From assembly GCF_041381155.1 (NCBI RefSeq), contig NC_091142.1, positions 22,654,362 through 22,718,361 of the forward strand: a stretch of 64,000 nucleotides of DNA, given 5' to 3'. This document shows, piece after piece, positions 38,801 through 50,800 of the stretch. A program made the translations under genes and the position numbers. Source of the stretch: Argopecten irradians. Taxonomy: Eukaryota > Mollusca > Bivalvia > Pectinida > Pectinidae. The notes below the pieces were generated by a model that was not told the origin of the DNA, did not search any database, and saw nothing but the letters and a program-made list of their open reading frames with translations. Within the stretch, counting starts at the first letter, position 1. The number at the start of each line of letters is the position of its first letter.

Positions 38801-39361
38801 GTCGTTGGTTTCGCGCATATTCTTTTTACCGAAGCGTTCAGATATGTGTCCATTAAAGTCTCCAAGAATTATAACTTGCCCTTGTTCACTATATAACTGG
38901 TATAAATCATTTAAAGTCTGAAGAGTTTCTCGATATAAAACCATCGATAAGTTAGTTGACGGCATCAAAACACCAAACACATATACAAACGATTTGTCAT
39001 CGAGTTGTATCGACGCGCCTATAATGCGATCGTTTCCTTCATTAAGAAGAGGAGATACCTTCAAACATTTGTTCCACAGTATCGCAATTCCACCAAACCC
39101 TCGCGGATGCGTCCTCAGTTCCAATTCGATAGGAATTCGTGTATCGCTGCGTCCGAAAGATTCAAAATTACTGTCAATAGTATCGAGAAAGTTGAGCTGT
39201 TCTGGAAGTAACCAGTGCTCGGTAATAACAGCAATGTCTGTATCTCTCAAAATATCAGCGAGCAATGGGGCTCCATACATTACCCCACGAGTGTTCCACG
39301 TAAGAAGCTTCACGGTGAGGATAAATAAGAACCACACCAATGTAACATACTTTATCACCAT
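35846..39361 (-). pseudogene. LINE copy A ORF2: AP endonuclease plus reverse transcriptase, two frameshifts
   Basis: Three overlapping pieces: 38180-39361 (endonuclease: TWN at residues 21-23, E48, GDFN 167-170, SLIDHI 226-231, SDHLPV 255-260), 37281-38270 (linker and RT start, with NGKAAGHDG and FLDNAKAFNSVW) and 35846-37363 (RT core LLADDTL, C-terminal CKLC...HFLVEC finger). The first break is in an A run near 38201-38206. The second is one extra T relative to copy B near 37371. Together these give a protein that cannot be made in one frame. The RT active site reads LADD where Y/FADD is usual, with the motif A aspartate kept. Confidence 0.88.
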
Positions 39362-40329
39362 GAATATTGATTGTCAAATCGGCGATTTTTCCTTCTCGAC
39401 CATTCACCTTCGCGGCTTCCATATCGGTTGTCGACACGATCCTCCCATTCGCGTACGAGAACGCCCTCGGGCCAAAAGTAAGGATCCAATGCCGTTTCAA
39501 AACTATCTTCGGATACATTTATACGTGCTGTATACGTTGGATCGTCTGTGTTCCAAAACTTTATTACTCGCATCATAGTCACTTTAACCCCTCCTTCCGC
39601 CGCGTATGCCTTCACTGAATTCTCAACTTCATCTGTTGAGCCATCTGCAGTAATGCGTGACATTAAGAGTCGTTTGCTTCTAGCTTTACGACGCACGCCG
39701 CGAAACTCGTAAGCGGATGTCTTTTTCTCCTCAGAAGACTGATTCTGTTGGGCATTGCGGTGTTCACTATCAACTTTTTTACATTGATTATCTCGGCTCT
39801 GTCTGATCACACCATTTTCACTATTACTGTTGCTCTTACTGTTACTATAGCGCGACGGTTCATCGGCTGAACTGCCTCTATTCAGACAAACTGACGGTTC
39901 TTTCGTTGGCGAATTTGTTCCATGTTGACTGATAGCCATAGTTGTGTTCGATTTGGAGGCATCTGTCCTTACTTGTTTGTTGCTGGCAGTGACCTCTGCG
40001 TACGTACCTTTATCGCCGTGTTCCATCTTTTGGTCAATAGTATTTTGTACAAATTCCATCCTTCGTTCCAAAGCGTTTATCGTCTTATCCTTAACCCTAA
40101 TTGTCTCACGTAGACCACGTATTTCGTCGCGCAGCTCGCGTATGAGGTGTCGATTTGCATTGTCTATATCACTGAGCTGATCCATTATTTCACCTCTCAT
40201 GCCGACAATAAGTATTGCTAAATCAGCGAATGTCTGTATTCCATGTTCTGTTGTAATACTACTTTCTCCGTGTGTGTATTTGTGTATATCGTCGTTTACA
40301 ACTTGCGCGTTCGGCGATAAAATAGACAA
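39355..40329 (-). CDS. LINE copy A ORF1 (Gag-like nucleic-acid-binding protein)
   Basis: An intact 324-codon frame. Residues about 45-105 are heptad-rich and charged (DQLSDIDNANRHLIRELRDE, RRMEFVQNTID), predicting a coiled coil. The middle is a Ser/Asn/Lys-rich linker. The C-terminal third has VKVTMMRVIKFW and LDPYFWPEGVLVREW, like the terminal domain of ORF1 in invertebrate LINEs. It would bind element RNA in ribonucleoprotein particles. Its stop codon overlaps the ORF2 start in ATGGTGA, suggesting coupled stop-restart translation of ORF2. Confidence 0.8.
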   Translation of the reverse strand: MSILSPNAQVVNDDIHKYTHGESSITTEHGIQTFADLAILIVGMRGEIMDQLSDIDNANRHLIRELRDEIRGLRETIRVKDKTINALERRMEFVQNTIDQKMEHGDKGTYAEVTASNKQVRTDASKSNTTMAISQHGTNSPTKEPSVCLNRGSSADEPSRYSNSKSNSNSENGVIRQSRDNQCKKVDSEHRNAQQNQSSEEKKTSAYEFRGVRRKARSKRLLMSRITADGSTDEVENSVKAYAAEGGVKVTMMRVIKFWNTDDPTYTARINVSEDSFETALDPYFWPEGVLVREWEDRVDNRYGSREGEWSRRKNRRFDNQYSW

Positions 40330-40482
40330 GTTGAAGATTAAAATGGATTTGTGTAGGAAAGTTTTAGTTTTAAAAGTTACATTTTCAGGTAAAAAAATAG
40401 ATATATATTAATAATTCTATTAAAACTTTTTTCAAATTATCAATAACGGAACCTTCATTTCAAGATGGTAAATCACTACTTT

Positions 40483-42731
40483 GGCAACTAGCTCTACCAT
40501 CTGAGGAAAATGATTTTGATGATATTCATAAGATCAGGGTACAAATGGATATTCAGAACATGGTTGTAAATAGCTATGAGAATGAAGATGGCATTTGTGG
40601 TCGCTCAATAACTTTAAGAGAAGCTGAAGCAGCAGTCAGAAGTATGCAAAATGGTAAAGCCGCAGGCCACGACGGCATAGTAATCGAACATATCCGTTAT
40701 GGCGGCAAAAGCCTACTAGAAGCGATTGTTATGTTGTTTAACCAAATACTAATCAAAGAGGAATATCCCGATCATTTTAAAAAAGGCATAGTTATAACAC
40801 TATTCAAAGGCGGAAATAAAGATAAACTGAACAAAAACAACTACAGAGACATTACATTAACATCGGTTCTACAGAAGTTATTTGAAAAAATTCTTTACCA
40901 ACGCATATCAGCTCGTTGTGCCGAAATTCAGTTTCCACATAAATTACAACAAGGATTCAGACAGGAATGTGGCAGTATCATGGCCGCATTCACGGTAAAG
41001 GAATCAATCTGTCATTACATCGAAAATGGGTCCAACGTATTCGCAGCTTTCCTGGACAATGCCAAAGCATTTAATAGTGTATGGATAGACGGGCTTCTAC
41101 ACAAAGTGTACAACTTAGGTTTCAATGGAAAATTCTGGAGAATATTAAACAATTCATTTCAAAACGTAACATCACGCGTATTATTTGAAGGTAAACTGAG
41201 CGAACCCTATCCGGTCAAGCAAGGGGTCGGTCAAGGGAGAACATTGTCAGCCTGGATGTTTCTCGTTATGATAAATGATCTTGCGCGTGACCTTGATGAC
41301 GCAAAATTTGGCCTACATATTCAGACATTACACGTTCCTTGTGTTTTGTTAGCCGACGACACTCTCGTATTGGCAGGTAGTATTGCAAATCTACAAGCTC
41401 AACTTAATATCGTTAACGCCTATGCTAAAACCTGGAGGCTAAACTATAACTCTTGCAAATCTTCGCTGATGCAATTTTCTCACAAGAAACGAAATGCCAG
41501 TTACCCTACAGCAGTGTGCTCACTTGGAGGCGCAATAATAGAATGGACTAACTCGAAAGTTTACGCGGGAATTACCTTTTGTTCTGACCTTAAAGCTGAC
41601 GTTGGCATAGTAAACGCGTGTAACAAAGGTAGACGGAACCTCAACAGTTTAATAAGTGTAGGTATTTATCCTGGCGGGTTAAACCCTCTAAAAAGTGCAA
41701 ATCTCATTAAGGCAATTATCATACCAGGTATGCTCTATGGATGTGAACTTTGGGCGAATACTACGCAGAAATCGAATGATGTATTGAATACAACAATACG
41801 GTACGCTGCGCGAAGATGCCAAAGCTTTGAGAAAACATCACCCTCAGCTATAACTGCCAGGGCTATAGATCTACCTGACGATATATGGTCGGATGTGGAA
41901 GTTAGGAAACTGTATCTATGGAACAAGCTGTGTCGTGCTAAGTCGTCTTTTGTTTGGAAAACTCTCTTTATTATTCGTTTATGTACATTTATGTTTACGC
42001 CACAAAAACTTAGAAACGTCAGCTTTATCGTGGATATCCTCGACACAATGGTGAAATTTAGCATTGAAGCCTTCTTCTTTGACTTTGTTATCTCCGGTGA
42101 ATTTTATAGAGAATTTCAGTGGAAATCGTTCATTAAAAACGCAGTGACAAATTTTTACTTTGATATATGGTCGGAAAAATGTAAAAATCGTCCTAATTTA
42201 TCATATTATAAGGCAGTTCACCATTTTCTCGGACCAAATCCCTTATGGGATTTAACACTGAAATTTCCAAAAAATACGTGGAAAATCTGTGAATTGGTCA
42301 AACTTTCGTACCGGATTGAGCTTAACGATGCAATTTGCAAACTGTGCAACAAACGAGTGGACAATGACGTAAAACATTTCTTAGTTGAGTGTCCATCACT
42401 GTACAAAAGCAGGGACAACTTATATGATCAAATTGTAAACTGTATTAGCGTAGAGAAATACGTTAGTTTTGACACATTAGAGCCAGATGAAAAGTGTTCA
42501 TTCATTCTCGGTGGAAGGACACTTATTCAATTGGAGGATATCGAATGGCAGAATATGATCGTTGCTCTAAGCAATGCAGTGGAAGGGATGTTTACGGAGA
42601 TGAATGTACTCCTCAATGACTGAGTTCTTGTAATTATAATGTAAATACGTCCGTTTTGCAGTTAAATTGAAATGTTAAAATGACATGTACGCAATCTCGA
42701 TTTATAGGAAATAAAGAATGTCTGTCTGTCT
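40483..42731 (+). mobile_element. LINE copy B, 5'-truncated
   Basis: Plus-strand copy of the same family. Identity with copy A begins at GGCAACTAGCTC (40483) and runs to the tail, with AATAAA at 42710-42715 and a short (TCTG)n end. Only about five differences from copy A were noticed over 2.2 kb. It lies head to head with copy A and is followed at once by the right 95-bp direct repeat. Confidence 0.88.
40545..42623 (+). CDS. LINE copy B reverse transcriptase (truncated ORF2)
   Basis: An open 692-codon frame that lacks the endonuclease and linker but has the full RT: NGKAAGHDG (36-44), motif A FLDNAKAFNSVW with Asp171, GVGQGRTLSAW, active site LADD (269-272) and a C-terminal CxxC...HFLVEC finger. 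The frame stays open upstream to the truncation point, so the first ATG is internal to the original protein. It lacks the frameshift that breaks copy A near 37371. Without endonuclease and promoter it is probably not mobile alone. Confidence 0.85.
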   Translation: MDIQNMVVNSYENEDGICGRSITLREAEAAVRSMQNGKAAGHDGIVIEHIRYGGKSLLEAIVMLFNQILIKEEYPDHFKKGIVITLFKGGNKDKLNKNNYRDITLTSVLQKLFEKILYQRISARCAEIQFPHKLQQGFRQECGSIMAAFTVKESICHYIENGSNVFAAFLDNAKAFNSVWIDGLLHKVYNLGFNGKFWRILNNSFQNVTSRVLFEGKLSEPYPVKQGVGQGRTLSAWMFLVMINDLARDLDDAKFGLHIQTLHVPCVLLADDTLVLAGSIANLQAQLNIVNAYAKTWRLNYNSCKSSLMQFSHKKRNASYPTAVCSLGGAIIEWTNSKVYAGITFCSDLKADVGIVNACNKGRRNLNSLISVGIYPGGLNPLKSANLIKAIIIPGMLYGCELWANTTQKSNDVLNTTIRYAARRCQSFEKTSPSAITARAIDLPDDIWSDVEVRKLYLWNKLCRAKSSFVWKTLFIIRLCTFMFTPQKLRNVSFIVDILDTMVKFSIEAFFFDFVISGEFYREFQWKSFIKNAVTNFYFDIWSEKCKNRPNLSYYKAVHHFLGPNPLWDLTLKFPKNTWKICELVKLSYRIELNDAICKLCNKRVDNDVKHFLVECPSLYKSRDNLYDQIVNCISVEKYVSFDTLEPDEKCSFILGGRTLIQLEDIEWQNMIVALSNAVEGMFTEMNVLLND

Positions 42732-42826
42732 ATACCCAGGTGGACTGAATCACCAAATATGGAAGAGACAAAAATCCAATTTCAACTGATCTGTGAAATT
42801 AAAACTTATGGATGGAATGTTTGTAC
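42732..42826 (+). repeat. 95-bp perfect direct repeat, right copy
   Basis: Identical to 35078-35172 in the same orientation and abutting the tail of LINE copy B. Confidence 0.9.
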
Positions 42827-43531
42827 AACACGTAACATTTTCAGGAGTTACTCTTTTTATTTTGCTCTGCAAACCGCTATTTGATATTCAAATCCACCGT
42901 ACGTATTGATAAAATTTAAAAAAAAAGAAGAAAAAAAAAACAAAAAAAAAACAAAAAAAAACCCAATATGTTTATAAATAAGATACTTATTTTGAAATTA
43001 TCAATTTAATATCACAGCTTTAATAAACAACCAGTACGTATTAAGACGTTTCAATTTTATTGCAAATAAGCATAACAAATTAAAAAAGGTAAGAAATTCC
43101 ACAATAAAATTTAACTGTACCATTCGGTATACAGAGGGTACTCGCTTACCGGACAAGACACGTTCCAACTGCGACACGTTTAGACATTGCTTATCTGTGA
43201 AATTTACCTTGAACACAAATTAACTATTTCTTAAATCATTTCATAATTTATCATTAACACACTGATAGTCGTGGAAGATGCTGTAGATTTAAATTTACTA
43301 ACTATCATAGGACAAGTAATGCATTTATGTACGAGTTGTTCCCCTTTAAGTCATTCTGTTACAACATTCATCTATCCTAATCGGTGATCAAAACACGTTA
43401 AATAGATGAGAGTTTGACCGATTTCATCATCGTATGAAAATATTAAAAATACAAATTTCGAACTAGAATTTGCTAAATTGTTCATGTTAACTGTACTCGT
43501 GTATGTTTTTAAATTTCTCGACTGAAAACTT

Positions 43532-43892
43532 ACTGATACACCTCTGACAAATTGTATGTTTTCTCTATCAAAAACATGAGCAGAAGAATTAGTATTTTTT
43601 CAGTTACAAAAGTTACTCATTTTACGCCATTACCATCATTGAACAGTTTGAGCTTCTTATGTTACTTCAACATAAATTTAATATAACTAAGAAATAATTC
43701 CATGACACTATGTACTACATGTATGTAGAATGAAGTACTGATTGCGCATGCACCAAAATAAAAATAAATTGTTTTACATTATTAGTTTGTGTTAATTAGA
43801 GATGACAAGTTGTATATACACACGATTAGACACTAGTTATTGTTCAAATGATAGGTATCGTGTATGCTCTGTCAGCTGTGGAGCATCTTTAA
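43532..43892. mobile_element. Diverged second copy of the TTAA-type MITE
   Basis: Shares CTATCAAAAACATG, CAGTTACAAAAGTTACT, CTGATTGCGCATGCACCAAA and the right end GTGGAGCATCTTTAA with 7233-7592. The left end is degenerate. Confidence 0.7.
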
Positions 43893-44602
43893 TCATGTCA
43901 ATGTTTCACATCATCCAGACACTATAGTTGAGATATACAGTGATACAATTATTGAGATTTGACCGCGCATTGAACTCCAATTTCTGATGTCCATGAAACC
44001 CTCGACTTTGCATTCATCTTTTAAAGTGTGGCATTCAGAAACTAAAGCCAAAATGCTATGAGTACATTTCAATACAAAATGTAATTAAAACTGCATTAAC
44101 ACACACGTGTAAAACTAAATCAGTTGACATCATGTACACATGTGTAACATTGTTCATAGTTTGCACTCGCATACTTTCAATTAATACACAAGAATGATGC
44201 ATCTGTGTATACTTGTATCTTTGTATAACGATATAACTAGGAAGCAACAATGTTGCGATAGTGGGTGATCAATTGACGACAATATTGACGAATATTTATT
44301 CCAAGGTTTACTGGCAATTAGAACATCTATAAGAACCCATAAAGGAGAATGATTCCATACCGAAACGCCTATCGAATCTAAGACCATGTACATGTATGTA
44401 GGCAAACTAAACTAAATGTGACTGAAGGGAAATACTTTATTTACACACAAATGTGCAATTACGGTGTTTAAGGAATAACATTTTTATTATGTTGTAAAAG
44501 GGGTAATGATGATTAATCACGTACAATGTATATATGCCATGATTTACGTAAATCACAGGTGTTTAATCATCAATGTTAATCCTCTCATTATTGTATATGA
44601 AT

Positions 44603-44695
44603 CTTCGCGGTTTATTTAGAGTACACTCAGATTTTTGTGTTATATCTCCATAACATAAAAAATCTATTCAAGTTAATCCTTAAATAAATATATTA
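44603..44695 (+). repeat. Dispersed repeat family B, copy 2
   Basis: Very close to 33194-33290: CTTCGCGGTTTATTTAGAGT is identical, with a few changes downstream. Confidence 0.7.
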
Positions 44696-45247
44696 CTTTT
44701 AAAAGTAAAATAGTTAAGGGAATTTAATACATTCTTAAGAAGGGACAGAGCAAATCTGCTACTAAAAAATGCAAACAAAGTTTCACGTCTTCCTGACAAT
44801 GCATGGTGATGATAGCGCACTGTATTTCGTTTCTTCCAACCATACACTGATAGTTGTTAGTGATTTTTCTGTCAACCCCTAGTGTATGACAGATGGCGGC
44901 AAACATTGACGTGACGTCATGCGTTGTAACCACGGCGTGCATTGTCGGTGACGTCATTAAAATTAACGAGCAGTCGACGGGATTAAGTTCATGTAGCGAT
45001 AGAACTTATCTTTTATATGGTTATCATTTCGTATTTTTTGTGTGTATAGGAGAGAAATATCATATTAGTCATCTAATCATATCTGAATATCGTATCCATG
45101 AAAGGGACCACTATATATATATGTACATTGGATCATGCTGAACATTACATAGAAAATAACCCAGTCAATGTGAACTGCTGTCCGGCATCTATTGAAAGGT
45201 TGTTTACATAGAAATGATACAAATTATGAACGAATTATTTGATCATG

Positions 45248-47795
45248 CTAGGCCTTCTTTTCAGGGTTGGAGAAGTCTTCAATCGTTATGTCCAGTGGTG
45301 ACGATTTACAATTTACAGGAATCACGTGAGTTGGCTCCCTTTTCAGTTTCTTGCACAATCCAATGATGATGAGGATGCCTAGCTCGACTATTTCCGCCAG
45401 AGTTAGTACCGACATGCCAACCCAAAGTCCAAGCTGACCTCCAATGTCACTGACAAAATTTTCCTCCTGTCAAACAAGTGATAGATTATGAAATATTGTA
45501 AATAGTAATAATAAAGTTATATATGATGTATATTTTTTTAACTAGTGACACATGTAATATAAGGGTTGTCAGGTTTTTCCATTCATTAAAATTATCTTCA
45601 TGCAATATATTGAATTTTCGTAATATTCTAACTATTTTTAAATAATTCAAGTACCACGTGATACTTTATAATGTTTGTGCGGTAATAGTATCTCCAGTGG
45701 TAATGGAGAACGTAACCATTTGTAATCTTCCCGCGGAACTGATGTTAGCGCTGGATATCATCTTTGGCGTTATTCCATCAGCAATAGAATCAATATTTCC
45801 GCGCAAATGTTATCGGATATCACGTGGTACGTGAATCATTCATCTTCTGGCTCTTCAAGATGCATTATCATGTACTTATTGCCGTTCTTTATCTTCTACA
45901 AGTATATCTTATTTTGTTTGTACTTTTCCTGAGTTGTTTCTCTTCCTCAGCAATAATTTCTAATACATGTTAAATACAATGTACAATCAAATCGATTAAA
46001 GTATTGTTGATTACCTATATTTAGAACTATGTCATCCAATAAACGCACAAAGCAAATACATTATATAGCATATATACGCAGGAACCCATATTTAAGTAAA
46101 CAAAACAAGAAAGCTGTCGGGTCTCTATCTTACATTAGTCAGATAACATACGCCAACAATTAAATTACAAGTGCACCCTTTAAACTCGAACTCTAATAAG
46201 TCTATGTTTAATTCTAAATGTTGGACAGTTACATTTTTAATACAAATTCAAGTACAAATATCACGGTACACAGATTCTCGGATCATTTGAAAAAAAATGC
46301 TTGTAGAGGTAGTAGTTATGACTTTAACCTTTGACCTATCGTGTACGACTCCTCTCCATTGTTAACTTGTAGAGGTAGTAGTTATGACTTTAACCTTTGA
46401 CCTACCGTATACTACTCCTCTTCATTGTTTGCTTGTACAGAAGTAGTAGTTATGACTTTAACCTTTCATCTACCTTGTACGACTCCTCTTCATTGTTAAC
46501 TTGTAGAGGTAGTAGTTATGACTTTAACCTTTCATCTACCTTGTACGACTTCTCTTCATTGTTGACTTGTAAAAGTAGTAGTTATGACTTTAACCTTTGA
46601 CCTACCGTGTACGCATCCTCTTCATTGTTTACTTGTAGAATTAGTAGTTATGACTTTAACCTTTGACCTACCGTATACGACTCCTCTTCATTGCTTACTT
46701 GTAGAAGTAGAAGTTATGACTTTAACCTTTGACCTACCTTGTACGACTCCTCTTCATTGTTGACTTGTAAAAGTAGTAGTTGTGACTTTAACCTTTGACC
46801 TACCGTGTACGCATCCTCTTCATTGTTTACTTGTAGAATTAGTAGTTATGACTTTAACCCTTGACCTACCGTATACGACTCCTCTTCATTGCTTACTTGT
46901 AGAAGTAGTAGTTATGACTTTAACCTTTGACCTACCGTATACGACTCCTCTTCATTGTTTACTTGTAGAAGTAGAAGTTATGACTTTAACCTTTGACCTA
47001 CCGTGTACGACCCCTCTTCATTGCTTTACTTGTAGAACTAGTAGTAAACTTTAACCTTTGACCTATCGTATACGACTCCTCTTCATTGTTTGCTTGTACA
47101 GAAGTAGTACAATGTAGATATGACTTTAACCTTTGACCTACCTTGTACGACTCCTCTTCATTGTTGACTTGTAAAAGTAGTAGTTATGACTTTAACCTTT
47201 GACCTACCGTGTACGATTCCTCTTCATTGTTTATTTGTAGAAGTAATGGTTTTGACTTTAACCTTTGACCTACCATATACGACTCCTCTTCATTGTTTAC
47301 TTCTAGAACTAGAAGTAAACTTTAACCTTTGACCTACCGTGTACGACTCCTCTTCATTGAACGCCTGTACCATAAGTGAAGTAAAGTAAACACGCACGAT
47401 CATCACATTGTCCCTGAAACAAATACGCATTTAAAACAATTGCTAAAAGAACTAGGCATTTAAGGCATCATAAGAAAAATTAAATGACCTATTTTAGCAT
47501 AGTAGTCGGAGATAACATAAGTGGAAAAAGTTGAACTTGATAATTAGAAACTATTTAGCCGTATTTCTGTGTATAGTATTTACCCCATAACATTTGTACG
47601 CGGGATATTGGTATGATCATGAAGATTTCATCAGTGAAATACTTTGAAAATTAAAAAAAAACAACATACTGGAATAGTTGATTCCCCAATATTTGCGACA
47701 TTTACTACATCGAATTTCTTTTTCGAACATCATGATTTCAAATATCGCATCCCTTCATGTAAATGGTGCTTTCAAAAACTTTTAAAGGTTTTCAA

Positions 47796-47827
<32 letters not shown>

Positions 47828-50800
47828 GGGAGAGAGCAATGAGAAAAAAAGAAACAGCCGGCTGTACATTAAAAAAATTTAAATTTTGAATTCATTCTTA
47901 ACCTATATTATAATTCAATTTTGATGTATGAAATGTGTTCTTAACAAAATATGCTTTACCTCAGTGACGTCACCTGTTTGTTTTTTGTCCTAAGTGTAGA
48001 ATGAATCAGTGGTTCTTCAGACTTGGACGGCCAGCGGGTCATGGTGATCCTTTGATTATACTTCTTCTCACTGATAGAATACAAATTGAGAACGCTCTAT
48101 AAGAATCATAAAAAACAGGATATTTCATATACCACGCTTCAGCAGGGAGTTACCTCCCTTTACCATGCACACCACACCCTTGTCAGTCACATATGGATAA
48201 TTCCTTCTGGAAATGACTATAACTAGTGATGCTGCAGAATTGTTTAATGTCGTGATAAGGAATGTTCGCAATCTCCTCTTCGATCCTCATTCGTAAAATT
48301 GTATATAATCTTGGTTGTGTTTATAAGAAAGGACATTTATAACACAGATGCAAATAACACGCACTATAAGTACTTAAAGCCTATGCTTCGATTTACTTGT
48401 ACAGTGTTGTGAAAGGGAAACATGTGTGCGGAGAATGATAATTAACATCAGATACTTAGGAATCCATCTTTAATCAAGTTCAAATTAGAAATCAAGTCTA
48501 GTTGTTACAACATGTTGGGTACTTACATGCTCCCTCATTGATATTGAGGGTTAAGTCACACATAAAAAGATTTCAACTTCAACTTACTTGCACGGCGGTT
48601 TACAATTCGGGCAGTTGGTAGATAAAGATTTTCGGTAAGACTTCTTGCATTGGTCAACTTAAAGAGATGTAAATAAAAAATAACGTTGAATTACATACGC
48701 ATGCAACTGAAATAACCGAATTCAGTATTAACCTTAAAAATTATTGCATCATGAAAAATACTTCTGATATTTGTTTAAATAAGGTATCTAAAATGTTCTT
48801 ATGAATATAGTTTTATTCATTGGTACATGTACCTCAAATGTTTCCACTCAATGACAATTAAACGACTTTATCCATTCGGTTGGAGAGTTCCGAATGGCCA
48901 ACATCCAAAATATTTGGAATAAATATTTTATTATGTACCAAAACACTTTATAGACCTGAAACTGGTCATGATTATTCTAAATCCTTCAATTGGATAAAAC
49001 GGTTTACGTATTGCACCTTTCAACATGTATCTTAAATTTAGTCCAACATAATTGAAGATATGAAATATATAGTATTTATCTCTGAAGTGCCAAGTAAATT
49101 ACACTGAAGATTTCAGCTAATAACAAGCACTGCAATATATTAATAGATGGGATTAAAATCAAGTTAATCAGCAATATTGAATTGTCGAGACAGTGCTGTA
49201 AGAAGCTACTTTTGATAAACATCAATAGTGATTACTGAACGGCTCGAATTCTGAAACTGTTGCCCTTTGTGTTAATCACCAATACAATATACCTTTAGCA
49301 GCCTCACATTTTCCACTAATGTTTTCACATTTACAATTGTTATCAACCAGGACGGACAAACAATTCTCCAAACACGCCTGAACAAAAGCAAAACACATTA
49401 TAAGTAAAAGCATTGCTATCGACTACGCATTTATCTATTGATGAAAATCAAAGTTATACTGTAGATATGTTTTCAATGCAAATCATTCAATTTTACTTGT
49501 TACGAGCATTTTCATTGGCTTAAAAATTTATTTATCAACCCATAAAGGAAAAGGGAAAAAATAGCGTCGTCGTTTGTAACGTCGCTTGTGATTGGGTAAG
49601 ATGACGGCATCTTTATTGACAAAAGAGTCCCAGGATGAATTTTGAATATTAAAGAGATTATCTTTAGCTAATTGAATTATAAGGATTAATTTGAATATTT
49701 TCTATGCTAAGGATGTAGAACACAATTATCTGAGTGTCTTTTTATCGTAAAACGCTTCGCAGTTTATTTATAGTGCATGGAGATTTTTGTGCTTTATGTC
49801 CATAACATAAAAATGTATTCAAGTTAATCAATAAAAAGTGAATAAAGCAGATTACCCAATCTATTTTATATTGTTATGATAAATTTAAATTATTAATTAT
49901 TACCAATAAAGTTGGGAACTGTTTCGAACTATCACATCTGGCATTGTCTGTTCCTGGTTGTCTGTTATATTCTGTCTGCGTAAAAGAACAATGAGATACT
50001 CATATTTTGTACATTTAAGATCTTTGTGCGAGATATGCGCAAGTTGATTTGGACCACCATTTATCTTAGTGTACATGTGTCTGGCACATACAAGCTATCA
50101 ATCAGCATAAAACGTCATAAAAGGTAACTTACATAAACAAGATATAGTGATATTGATTTTCAATCATAATAGTCTGATCAATTTGCTATTACGATACGAG
50201 TCTATTGTAACGATTATGGTAACACTTTTGTGTACATTTTGCTTTAACACCGGATATTATATCACATTCTATATATTCCAAAGATACACGTAAAAAAGCA
50301 ATTTCATAATTCGTATGTTGAACCGACGGATCTTAAACGACCATTGCTGTTTAGACGTTTGCAATAAGGCGTAAAAATAAATAGATAAAAAAATATATCT
50401 GTTTAGGGTTACGTTGGCAAAACGAGTAGAGTCGGTAGGTCGGGAGGATCTTTTTTAGTGTCTTTCAATCTAAAAGTGAACCGGAGTCTGAGATCGAAAT
50501 CCTTGCTTTTAATTTAGGGTCAGGAGTAAAAGATTAGTGTCGGTTGGGTAACCCTAAATAGACATATTTTATGTAGCCTTATATAAAAAAAGATATCTAT
50601 CCTATAATTGGTTTCTCGATTAAAACAAAAAATAACTCAATTTCAATGAATGTACATGTACTCTCAATATTACTATTTTCAGGTTTATTTACCAGTGTCA
50701 ATCCGATATGAATGTCGAACCCTGCCGATAGTTTGATACCGTCACTGCTCTCCTCCAAGAAGATATTCTGATTGTCGCTTGGATATATTCGCGTGTTAAT

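Larger units (their letters stand above)
35727..40480 (-). mobile_element. LINE (APE-type non-LTR retrotransposon), near full length, copy A
   Basis: Minus-strand element with ORF1 (39355-40329), ORF2 endonuclease and reverse transcriptase (35846-39361, two frameshifts), a short 3' UTR with AATAAA and a terminal (TCTG)n tail (GACA repeats on + at 35727-35750). The 5' boundary is approximate, somewhere between the ORF1 start and the start of copy B. The endonuclease type and the C-terminal CCHC motif place it in the broad Jockey/CR1/L2-like group; the exact clade is not assigned. Confidence 0.85.
42827..45247. other. Intergenic DNA downstream of channel copy 2
   Basis: Holds an A-rich simple tract (about 42918-42962), a diverged TTAA-type MITE (43532-43892) and a family B repeat (44603-44695). 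The last 200 bp align with the 3' flank of channel copy 3 (60385-60553). The 77-codon frame at 44724-44957 is unrecognised. Confidence 0.5.

Noticed and set aside
46397-47054. Plus-strand frames with SSSYDFNL-type repeats
   Set aside because: They are produced by the 66-bp minisatellite, whose period is divisible by three. The real coding sense is minus and limited to exon 11.
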